Positions 1 to 6,030 of a DNA stretch of 10,199 nt are shown here, piece after piece. The stretch spans positions 1 to 10,199 of the forward strand of contig CAYWTX010000152.1 of NCBI GenBank assembly GCA_964461295.1, read 5' to 3'. The stretch's first letter is position 1, and the number at the start of each line of letters is the position of its first letter. This stretch comes from CAYWTX01 sp964461295. Lineage in GTDB: Bacteria; Planctomycetota; Phycisphaerae; SM23-33. Position numbers and translations under genes: made by a program. The notes beneath the pieces are model-generated. The model made no database searches and was not told where the DNA came from. It was given only the letters and a program-made list of their open reading frames with translations.

Positions 1-361
1 TGATCCGCCGCTCGTACCACTGGCAGAACGCTTCCGGATCCGGCGCGATCCCCGACGGCACGTGCGTGTTCTGGACCGGCACGTTGATGTGCTTGAACAG
101 GTTTTCGTTCATGAAGTAGCGATAGCTCTGGTCGTGATCGCCGCCGATGCCGACGTACTCGTCCAGATTGAACGTGGTCACCTTCGAGAAGTCCAACTGC
201 TCCGTGCGGTGCATCCGGATCAGTTCCTTGTACAACCCCTGCGGAGTCGATCCCGTCGCCAGACCCAGCACCGCATCCGGACGCCGGCGGACGACGTCCG
301 CCACGATCTTCGCCGCGCGCTGTGACATCTCGTCGTAGTTCCGGCAGATCACCACTTCCAT
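1..361 (-). CDS. nagB: Glucosamine-6-phosphate deaminase, N-terminal part (runs off the left edge)
   Basis: NagB converts glucosamine-6-phosphate to fructose-6-phosphate and ammonia in the cytoplasm, linking amino-sugar breakdown to glycolysis. Only the first 120 residues lie in the window; family members are usually about 250-270 residues. Visible family signatures are the phosphate-binding loop LGLATGSTPQGLYKEL (residues 32-47) and FNLDEYVG (64-71), whose Asp67 corresponds to the conserved catalytic-region aspartate. They are followed by the typical SYRYFMNENLF (79-89) and a stretch ending in a CxWYE-like segment. The start is fixed by a good ribosome binding site, AAGGAG, six bases upstream of the ATG. 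The later catalytic Asp/His/Glu residues are outside the window, so activity cannot be judged. It is transcribed away from the ROK kinase gene across a shared spacer, which suggests a common role in amino-sugar or hexose use (inference). Identification is confident; a glucosamine-6-phosphate isomerase-like paralogue remains possible. Confidence 0.93.
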   Translation of the reverse strand, partial: MEVVICRNYDEMSQRAAKIVADVVRRRPDAVLGLATGSTPQGLYKELIRMHRTEQLDFSKVTTFNLDEYVGIGGDHDQSYRYFMNENLFKHINVPVQNTHVPSGIAPDPEAFCQWYERRI

Positions 362-367
362 CGAATG

Positions 368-373
368 CTCCTT
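368..373 (-). promoter_or_regulatory. Ribosome binding site of nagB
   Basis: AAGGAG on the minus strand, six bases before the nagB ATG. It is the best Shine-Dalgarno match in the window and contrasts with the neighbouring ROK gene, which has none. Confidence 0.8.
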
Positions 374-535
374 TTCCCTTTAGAGAACGGATGACATGTT
401 CGGCCGGCCGCCGATACCCGACGGCCAATCGTCCATGTTACACGCTCCATGCGATCTGCTTATGATTCGTTCATCTAATAAATCGCAGCAGTCCTGCTTA
501 TGCCGCGTTCCCTCCCTCCCGCTTCGCGCTCCGGC

Positions 536-576
536 CTGCCCGCTTCGGCAGCGTGGGTCTTCCCGCGAACCCACGC
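536..576. repeat. Two adjacent inverted repeats (possible operator or transcript hairpins)
   Basis: The first is CTGCC (536-540) facing GGCAG (547-551) across a six-base loop. The second is a perfect 8-bp pair, GCGTGGGT (551-558) and ACCCACGC (569-576), separated by ten bases; the two share base 551. They lie about 60-100 bp upstream of the ROK candidate -35 box and about 175-215 bp upstream of the nagB start. An operator for divergent sugar genes or a hairpin in a leader RNA would both fit. GC-rich DNA gives short inverted repeats by chance, so the function is uncertain. Confidence 0.4.
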
Positions 577-634
577 GTACCCCTCTCCCGCACGGCGACG
601 CCGGCTCCTGCACGCCGTCTTCCTCTTCCCGCTC

Positions 635-663
635 TGGACTTCGCCGCCGAGCCGCCATACAAT
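635..663 (+). promoter_or_regulatory. Candidate sigma-70 promoter of the ROK kinase, giving a leaderless mRNA
   Basis: TGGACT (635-640; four of six matches to TTGACA) and TACAAT (658-663; five of six to TATAAT) are spaced by exactly 17 bases. The ATG at 670 begins seven bases after the last base of the -10 box, where transcription would normally start. No Shine-Dalgarno sequence lies in the few bases between. Together these suggest transcription starts at or next to the start codon. Sequence pattern only; no transcript data. Confidence 0.5.
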
Positions 664-669
664 CGTGGC

Positions 670-2049
670 ATGGCAAGAACGGCACTCGCACCGCTGTTCG
701 TCGGCGTGGACGTGGGCGGCACCAAGACGCTGGCGCTGGTCGCCACCGCCGCCGGCGACGTCCTGGCCCGCTCCCGACACGACACGCCGGTCCAGGCCAA
801 GCCCGCCGCCACGATCGACCTCATCGCCAAGGCCATCGCCAAGGCCGTGGCGGGCGCATCCGCCGCCGCCCGCGTCGGCGGCATCGGCCTGGCGATCCCC
901 GGCGTGGTGGACCCCGACGCCGGGCACGTCGTCGTCACGCCCAACATGAACCTCACCGGCATCGACGCGGGCCGGCGAATCGCCGCGCGCTTCCACACGC
1001 CCGTCGCCCTGGGCAACGACGTCAACTGCGGCACGCTGGGCGAGAAATGGCTCGGCTCGGCCCGCGGCGCCTCCAGCGCCGTCGGCGTGTTCCTCGGCAC
1101 CGGCATCGGCGGCGGGCTTGTCCTCGACGGCAAGCTCGTCCGCGGCGCACGCGAAGCCGCCGCCGAGGTCGGCCACATGGTCATGCAGATCGACGGCCCG
1201 CGCTGCGGCTGCGGCGGCCGCGGCTGCCTCGAAGCCCTCGCCAGCCGCACCGCCATCGAACGCGACATCCGTGACGCCATCAAGGCCGGGCGACGCAGCG
1301 TCGTCACCAGGCTCCTGGCCGACAAGGGCGACCGCATCCGCAGCGGCGTGCTGAAGGAAGCCCTGGCCCGCAAGGACAAACTCGTCGTGGAGGTCCTGCG
1401 CCGCGCCGGCACGGTCATCGGCCACGCCTGCCTCACCATCCGCCATCTGCTCGATCCCGAGGTGATCATCCTGGGCGGCGGCATGATGGAGGCCTGCGGC
1501 GATTTCCTCCTGCCGGTGATCGAGAAGATCGTCGCCCACGATCCCCTTCCCGGCGCCCGCCCCGGCGGACACGTCCTCGTCTCCTCCCTCGGCGACGACG
1601 CCGTCGCCCTCGGCGCCGTGGCCCTGGCGCTCCAGGCGGCCGGACGCGACCCCTTCGCGCCGGTCCCCGACGGCGTGCAGCCGCGGCTGCCGAAGGTCGC
1701 GCTGGCCCGCGGCGGACGCGTGCTCATCGACAGCGACGTGTTCGACCGCGACGTGTTCGTGCGGGCCTGTGGCGAGGTCCGCACCCGCAGAAAGGGCGAC
1801 GTAATCATCGACGGCGGTTGGGATGAAATCGGCCTGCCCACCATCCAACGCGTGGTCGCCGGCCATCCGGCGGCCGTCTTCATCGGCCTGCGCCCCGCCG
1901 TGAAACGCAAGCTCACCCGCCAGGCCGAGAGATTCCTCCGCTACCGCAACATCGAGCTGCACGTCCTGCCGATGGCCCGGGCCTTGCGGGCGTGGGCGGC
2001 ATACACAGGCAGGAAGGCCCTCCTCCTCTGCGCCGGCGGCGGGGGATGA
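670..2049 (+). CDS. ROK-family sugar kinase with C-terminal Mth938-like extension
   Basis: 459 residues. Residues 8-320 are a ROK kinase, which phosphorylates glucose or a related sugar such as N-acetylglucosamine or N-acetylmannosamine with ATP. Visible motifs are the phosphate loop DVGGTKT (14-20), catalytic-region GNDVN (115-119, Asp117), GTGIGGG (143-149), zinc ligand His169 in EVGHM, the zinc cysteines of CGCGGRGCLE (Cys179, Cys181, Cys186), and LGGG (268-271). There is no N-terminal helix-turn-helix, so this is a kinase rather than a ROK repressor. ROK kinases are usually about 300-320 residues; here about 140 follow. Residues ~347-457 resemble the Mth938-like/DUF498 fold (see finding). 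I chose ATG 670 because the phosphate loop then lies at the normal distance. The in-frame ATG at 553 would add 39 Pro/Arg-rich residues and would sit upstream of the candidate promoter. The nearby divergent nagB favours an amino-sugar or glucose substrate (inference). Confidence 0.9.
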   Translation: MARTALAPLFVGVDVGGTKTLALVATAAGDVLARSRHDTPVQAKPAATIDLIAKAIAKAVAGASAAARVGGIGLAIPGVVDPDAGHVVVTPNMNLTGIDAGRRIAARFHTPVALGNDVNCGTLGEKWLGSARGASSAVGVFLGTGIGGGLVLDGKLVRGAREAAAEVGHMVMQIDGPRCGCGGRGCLEALASRTAIERDIRDAIKAGRRSVVTRLLADKGDRIRSGVLKEALARKDKLVVEVLRRAGTVIGHACLTIRHLLDPEVIILGGGMMEACGDFLLPVIEKIVAHDPLPGARPGGHVLVSSLGDDAVALGAVALALQAAGRDPFAPVPDGVQPRLPKVALARGGRVLIDSDVFDRDVFVRACGEVRTRRKGDVIIDGGWDEIGLPTIQRVVAGHPAAVFIGLRPAVKRKLTRQAERFLRYRNIELHVLPMARALRAWAAYTGRKALLLCAGGGG

Positions 2050-2077
2050 TCTGTCCCATCGGACGGATCCGACGGAT

Positions 2078-4216
2078 TCATTCCTTCGGCCGTGTCAGCG
2101 GCCGGAACCGCACCTTCGCCGCGCCGGCCTTGGCGGCTTCCACCGCCTCGCGATACAGGGCCTCCTGCGCCCGCACGGGCTTGCCTTCCGCCGGCACGGG
2201 CTCGTACGTCCCGTCGGCGCGCAGCCGGCGGGCCTTCACGTTGTCGGCGAAGTACGTTTGCAGCACTCCCAACAGCCGCTCGCGCAGTTCCGGGCGCAGC
2301 ACCGGGAATAGGATTTCCAGCCGCTTGTCGAGGTTCCGCGTCATCCAGTCGGCGCTGCCCAGGTACACCTCCTCGCGCCCGGCGTTGCGGAAGTAGAAGA
2401 TCCGCGCGTGCTCGAGGAACCGGTCCACGATCGACACCACCTCGATGTTCTCCGACACGCCGGCCACGCCCGGCCGCAGGCAGCACATCCCGCGCACGTT
2501 CAGCCGCACGCGCACGCCCGCGCGCGACGCGCGGTACAGCGCCTGGATCATCCCGCGGTCCTGCAGGCTGTTCACTTTCGCCAGGATCAGACCGCCCGTC
2601 GCCTCGGCCGCCAGGGCGGCCTCGCGCTCGATGAGTTCCTCAAACCGGCTGCGCAGCCCCCCCGGCGCGATCGCCAGCCTCGACCAGCCCACCTGCTCGC
2701 TGTCGCCCGTGAGCAGATTGAAGAACGCCGACACGTCCGCCGCGATGTCGTTGTCGCTGGTCATCAGCCCCACGTCGCTGTACAGCCGGGCCGTCTTGTC
2801 GTTGTAGTTTCCCGTGGCCAGGTGCACGTAGCGGCGGATGCGCTGCGACTCCCGCCGCACGATCAGCATCGCCTTGGAATGCGTCTTATACCCCGCGATG
2901 CCGTAGATCACGAACGCCCCCGCGTCCTCCAGCCGCCGCGCCCACACCACGTTCCGGGCCTCGTCGAAGCGGGCCTTCAACTCCACCAGCGCGATCACCT
3001 GCTTGCCCGCCTTCGCCGCCCGCTCCAGCGCCGCCACGATCGGCGAATCCCCGCTCGTGCGGTACAGCGTCATCTTGATCGCCAGCACGGCCGGATCGGC
3101 CGCTGCCTGTTCCACCAGCCGCACCACCGGCTCAAACGTCTCGTACGGGTGCGACAGCAGAACGTCCCGCTCCTGCAACAGCGTCCACAGGTCGTCCTCC
3201 CCCGCCAGTTCCGCCGGCGTCTGCGGAGGCCAGTCCTCGGCTCGCAGCTTGTCCAGTCCGCTGCGCCCCACGATCTCCCACAGCGCCCGCGCATCCATCA
3301 GCCCGTCGATCTCGTACACGTCCTGGCCGCTCAGGGCCGTCCAATCCATCAGCCAGTAGCGGATCTTCGCGTCGCACCCGGCCGACAGTTCCAGCCGCAC
3401 GGCCGATCGCCGGTGCCGCGCGCTGACGGCCTGTTCGATGCTGTCCAGCAAGTCGCCGGCGTCGTCGTCGATGGTCACGTCCGCGTCGCGCGTCAGGCGG
3501 AACAACGCCATCGCCTTGACCGGCTTGTCCGGCAGCACGCGCCCGATGTTCGCCGCGATGACCTCCTCCAGGCGGATCAGCCCCACGCCCTGGCCGATCG
3601 GCACGTTCACGTATCGCGGCAGCGCCCACGTCACCGGCACAACCACGATCCGCTCGCCCTTGGCCTGCGCCTCCTGCATCCGCACCGCCAGCATCAACTG
3701 AAGGTCCGGCAGCACCGGCGTCGGATGCAGGCGGTCCACCGCCAGCGGCGTCAGCGTCGGCTCGACCTCCGCCGCGAAGTACGACTGCACGTACCGCTTC
3801 TGGTCGTCGCTCAGCTCGCCCGCCGTCAGCAGCTTCACGTCGTGCGCCGCCAGGGCCCCCAGCGCCTGACGGATGCCCTCGGACTGCTCGGCCACCATCT
3901 TCCGCACGCGATCGCCGACGCGCTTGAGCTGCTCGGAAGCGGTCAGGCCGCTGGGGTCCTTCTTGCGGGGGCTGGCTTCCTTCTGATGCTTCAACCCGGC
4001 CACGCGAACCATGAAATACTCGTCGAGGTTGGAGCTGACGATGGCGAGGAACTTCAGACGTTCCAGCAGCGGCAGGCGGTCGTTGAGCCCTTCCCGCAGC
4101 ACGCGGTCGTTGAACTCCAGCCAGCTCAACTCCCGATTGATGTACAGGCTCGGATCGTCCAGTTCGGTTCTTCCCGCGCCCTTCGCGCCGGCGCCCGGTC
4201 TATCGCTTTGCGCCAT
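2078..4216 (-). CDS. ppk1: Polyphosphate kinase 1
   Basis: 712 residues, close to the usual ~690-720. Ppk1 reversibly moves the terminal phosphate of ATP onto polyphosphate through a phosphohistidine. Domain order is intact. The N-terminal domain holds YINRELSWLEFNDRVL (25-40) and SSNLDEYFMVRVAG (61-74, with the nucleotide-binding Asn63). A head domain follows with HPTPVLPDLQL (164-174). Two phospholipase-D-like catalytic halves carry LYRT (Arg386), ELKARFDEARN (Arg416), GYKTHSKAML (His446, the expected phosphorylated residue), HLATGNYNDKTARLYSD (465-481) and DRFLEHARIFYF (His603). All catalytic residues are present, so it should be active. The start is ATG 4216, with AAGGAA six bases upstream; the open frame extends to 4261 but that part lies inside the ppx reading region and has no family match. 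It overlaps the end of ppx by 17 bp, implying one transcript and probably coupled translation. It converges on the ROK gene with only 28 bp between stops. Confidence 0.97.
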   Translation of the reverse strand: MAQSDRPGAGAKGAGRTELDDPSLYINRELSWLEFNDRVLREGLNDRLPLLERLKFLAIVSSNLDEYFMVRVAGLKHQKEASPRKKDPSGLTASEQLKRVGDRVRKMVAEQSEGIRQALGALAAHDVKLLTAGELSDDQKRYVQSYFAAEVEPTLTPLAVDRLHPTPVLPDLQLMLAVRMQEAQAKGERIVVVPVTWALPRYVNVPIGQGVGLIRLEEVIAANIGRVLPDKPVKAMALFRLTRDADVTIDDDAGDLLDSIEQAVSARHRRSAVRLELSAGCDAKIRYWLMDWTALSGQDVYEIDGLMDARALWEIVGRSGLDKLRAEDWPPQTPAELAGEDDLWTLLQERDVLLSHPYETFEPVVRLVEQAAADPAVLAIKMTLYRTSGDSPIVAALERAAKAGKQVIALVELKARFDEARNVVWARRLEDAGAFVIYGIAGYKTHSKAMLIVRRESQRIRRYVHLATGNYNDKTARLYSDVGLMTSDNDIAADVSAFFNLLTGDSEQVGWSRLAIAPGGLRSRFEELIEREAALAAEATGGLILAKVNSLQDRGMIQALYRASRAGVRVRLNVRGMCCLRPGVAGVSENIEVVSIVDRFLEHARIFYFRNAGREEVYLGSADWMTRNLDKRLEILFPVLRPELRERLLGVLQTYFADNVKARRLRADGTYEPVPAEGKPVRAQEALYREAVEAAKAGAAKVRFRPLTRPKE

Positions 4217-5813
4217 CGTCGGTTCCTTGAAGCCCGGGGACCTGGGTTCCCGGCATCCCATCCTCTTCCAGCCTCACCCGCAGCCCGAAGATCTCCTCGA
4301 ACAGGTCGGACTTGCCCTCCAGCGAACGCCGCTCCAGCGTCATGTCGCCCCCCCCGCGCGCGTGGATCACCAGCTCCGAATCGCGCCGCTCCAGCGATGT
4401 GATGTTCACCAGCTGCGCGTGCCCGTGGTCCAGGGCGTCGGCCACGCGCAGCATCGCCGCCAGCTTGCTCACGATCACCCGCTGGTCGCGCTGCATCGCC
4501 ATGTACTCCGGGTGGCTCTTCCGCGGCGAGTTGCGCCGATGGTAGCGGGCCGCCAGCGCCACGACCTCCTGCTCCTCCCTCCCCAGCCCGAACACCTCCG
4601 AATTCGCCAGCAGGTAGTAGCTGTGCTTGTGATGCGCCCGCGTGCTGACGAACCCGCCCACCTCGTGCAGCATCGCCGCCACCCGCAGAAGCAGCCGCTC
4701 CCGCGCCCCCAGCCCGTGCTCCCGGCGCGTCTCGTCGAACAGCCGCACCGCCGTCTCCGCCACGCCGTTGCCATGCGCTTCGTCGCAGCGGTACCTCTGG
4801 GCGATCGCCGCCGCCGAACGAACCGCCCCCGCCGTCAACTCCTCGTCCTCCCGCCCGCACGCCACGCGGGCCAGGTCCAGCAGCAGCCCGTCGCGCATCG
4901 ACGTCGGCGCGACGATCACCTCCTTGGCGGCCGTCGCGTGCAGCAGGGCCTGGTACACCACCAGGGCGGGCACAAGCGTATCGGCCTCGCCGTACGAAAG
5001 ATCGTGTTTCCGCGACAGCTCCTCGGGCGACAACTTCGCGCACTGGTCCACCAGCCGGTCGAATGCCCGCCGCTGTATCACGTGCAGCGTGCCCGACTCG
5101 CTCGCCTTGCCCGCCCTTCGCGCCGCGAACCGCGCTTCGCTGCCCACCGCGATGAACGTCTGCCCGCCCTTCAGCGGCATCGACGCCTCGATCGCCGTCA
5201 TCGTCCCCGCGATCTGGTGGCGAACCAGGTCGGCCACGCGACGCGGCGGCTCGCCCGTGATCGACAGCGTCTCCGTCAGGCGGATCGATCCCAGCCGGTA
5301 GCTTTCCGACGCCTCGATGTGCCCCTCCCGCAAAACCGTCACCAGGCTGCTGCCCCCGCCCACTTCCACGATGATCGCGTCGCGAGTGTCGATCTTCGGC
5401 TCCGCCGCCAGGGCGGCCCGCACGGCCGTCACCATCAGCCGGCTCTCCTCCGACGGCGTGATCACTTCCACGTCCAGCCCGCAGGCGGTGTAGACGCGGT
5501 CCAGGAAGGTGTCCGCGTTGTCGGCCTCGCGCACGGCGCTGGTCGCCACCGCTCGCACCTGCTGCACCTGGTAGCCGTCCAGAATCCGCCGGAACCCGCT
5601 CAGGACCGAGATCGCCGCGTTGATCGTCCCCAGCCGCAGCTGCCCGCGCTCGAACGTGTCCTGCCCCAGGTGCACGTCCTTCTGTGTGCGGTCCAGCACC
5701 TCCAGCCGCCCCTCGCCCAGCACCTGCGCAACGGCCATGCGAATCGCGCTGGCCCCGATGTCGATGCCGGCTACGGTCATGGCGCCGGCCGGTTTGGCGG
5801 GCACGTCCGTCAT
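4200..5813 (-). CDS. ppx: Ppx/GppA-family exopolyphosphatase-like protein with C-terminal HD domain
   Basis: 537 residues, similar to E. coli Ppx (about 513). The family removes terminal phosphate from polyphosphate or from pppGpp. The Ppx/GppA ASKHA fold spans about 12-315: GIDIG (16-20), AVATSAVREADNADTFLDRV (88-107), ITPSEESRL (118-126, with the catalytic-region glutamates) and VEVGGGSSL (149-157). A helical HD-type domain follows (about 325-500) with MLHEVGGF (381-388), HHKHSYYLL (394-402) and ARYHRR (422-427). Several consensus positions differ: the usual SNS after the first GxDxG motif reads ASA, and DxGGGSTE reads ExGGGSSL. Substrate and activity are therefore less certain than the fold. 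I chose ATG 5813 because of GGGAG eight bases upstream and the N-terminus beginning near the first motif; an ATG at 5780 is an alternative. It is the first gene of the ppx-ppk1 operon, and the pairing supports a polyphosphate role. Confidence 0.9.
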   Translation of the reverse strand: MTDVPAKPAGAMTVAGIDIGASAIRMAVAQVLGEGRLEVLDRTQKDVHLGQDTFERGQLRLGTINAAISVLSGFRRILDGYQVQQVRAVATSAVREADNADTFLDRVYTACGLDVEVITPSEESRLMVTAVRAALAAEPKIDTRDAIIVEVGGGSSLVTVLREGHIEASESYRLGSIRLTETLSITGEPPRRVADLVRHQIAGTMTAIEASMPLKGGQTFIAVGSEARFAARRAGKASESGTLHVIQRRAFDRLVDQCAKLSPEELSRKHDLSYGEADTLVPALVVYQALLHATAAKEVIVAPTSMRDGLLLDLARVACGREDEELTAGAVRSAAAIAQRYRCDEAHGNGVAETAVRLFDETRREHGLGARERLLLRVAAMLHEVGGFVSTRAHHKHSYYLLANSEVFGLGREEQEVVALAARYHRRNSPRKSHPEYMAMQRDQRVIVSKLAAMLRVADALDHGHAQLVNITSLERRDSELVIHARGGGDMTLERRSLEGKSDLFEEIFGLRVRLEEDGMPGTQVPGLQGTDDGAKR

Positions 5814-5849
5814 GAATTGCTCTCCCTGCCTTCGCGAGACGTTCGGAGA

Positions 5850-5878
5850 ATCGTACCCGGCACAGGATACCCGATCAA
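5850..5878 (-). promoter_or_regulatory. Candidate sigma-70 promoter of the ppx-ppk1 operon
   Basis: On the minus strand, TTGATC (5878-5873; four of six matches to the -35 consensus) and TACGAT (5855-5850; four of six to the -10 consensus) are separated by exactly 17 bases. Transcription would begin about 30 bases before the ppx start codon, leaving room for the GGGAG ribosome binding site. Matches are moderate, but spacing and location are right. Confidence 0.4.
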
Positions 5879-5961
5879 GCCGACGCTTGCGCCATGGTTC
5901 CACCAAGCACTTCAGCCGTTGCGAACGCCTGGGATCCTACCGACCCTCGACAGGCGTCCCG

Positions 5962-5981
5962 CCCGCCGCGACCGCGGCGGG
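5962..5981 (-). terminator. GC-rich hairpin after the HEAT lipoprotein gene (possible terminator)
   Basis: CCCGCCGC (5962-5969) pairs perfectly with GCGGCGGG (5974-5981) across a four-base loop, 50 bases past the stop of the minus-strand HEAT lipoprotein gene and about 85 bases before the candidate ppx promoter. Position and strength suit a transcription end that separates the two units. There is no T-run on either strand, so it is not a classic intrinsic terminator; it could be a pausing or mRNA-protecting hairpin. Confidence 0.4.
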
Positions 5982-6030
5982 TCTTCCGATTCTCGCGCCC
6001 GCCAAGCCAGAGGCAGTGAGGTGGGCCAAG

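Larger units (their letters stand above)
362..669. other. Divergent intergenic spacer between nagB and the ROK kinase
   Basis: This 308-bp stretch has no convincing gene; the open frames crossing it are rich in Pro, Arg and Ser and show no family features. It holds the nagB ribosome binding site, two adjacent inverted repeats (536-551 and 551-576), and a candidate ROK promoter at 635-663. The left third is more AT-rich and contains a TATGAT hexamer at 461-466 with no acceptable -35 partner. I could not find a convincing nagB promoter. Confidence 0.7.

Noticed and set aside
461..466. TATGAT hexamer as a -10 box for the ROK gene
   Set aside because: There is no acceptable -35 hexamer at 16-18 bases (TTACAC at 438 matches only two positions), and it lies 200 bp from the start codon, where a better promoter exists at 635-663.
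553..669. Upstream in-frame ATG at 553 as the ROK start
   Set aside because: The extra 39 residues are Pro/Arg-rich, unlike ROK N-termini, overlap the inverted repeat, and lie upstream of the candidate promoter at 635-663.
475..1962. Long minus-strand open frames opposite the ROK kinase (472 and 495 codons)
   Set aside because: They mirror a well-supported kinase gene; the translations are low-complexity Ala/Arg/Pro/Asp-rich with no family motifs, as expected for antisense frames in GC-rich DNA.
2059..2072. Small hairpin TCGGA-CGGA-TCCGA between the convergent ROK and ppk1 stops, considered as a bidirectional terminator
   Set aside because: The stem is only five pairs with no T-run on either side, and the sequence is better described as a short imperfect direct repeat (GACGGATCC/GACGGATTC). 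Too weak to call.
4217..4261. Longer ppk1 start at 4261
   Set aside because: It adds 15 residues with no family similarity; ATG 4216 has a good AAGGAA site at six bases.
2408..4402. 664-codon plus-strand open frame opposite ppk1
   Set aside because: The translation is His/Arg/Gln/Pro-rich with no recognisable domain, while ppk1 on the other strand has every catalytic motif. It is a shadow of codon bias.
4650..4673. HE instead of HD in the LHEVGG motif of the Ppx HD-type domain, considered as a lost metal site
   Set aside because: E. coli Ppx and GppA, as I recall them, also read LHEVG at this place, so this is normal for the family.
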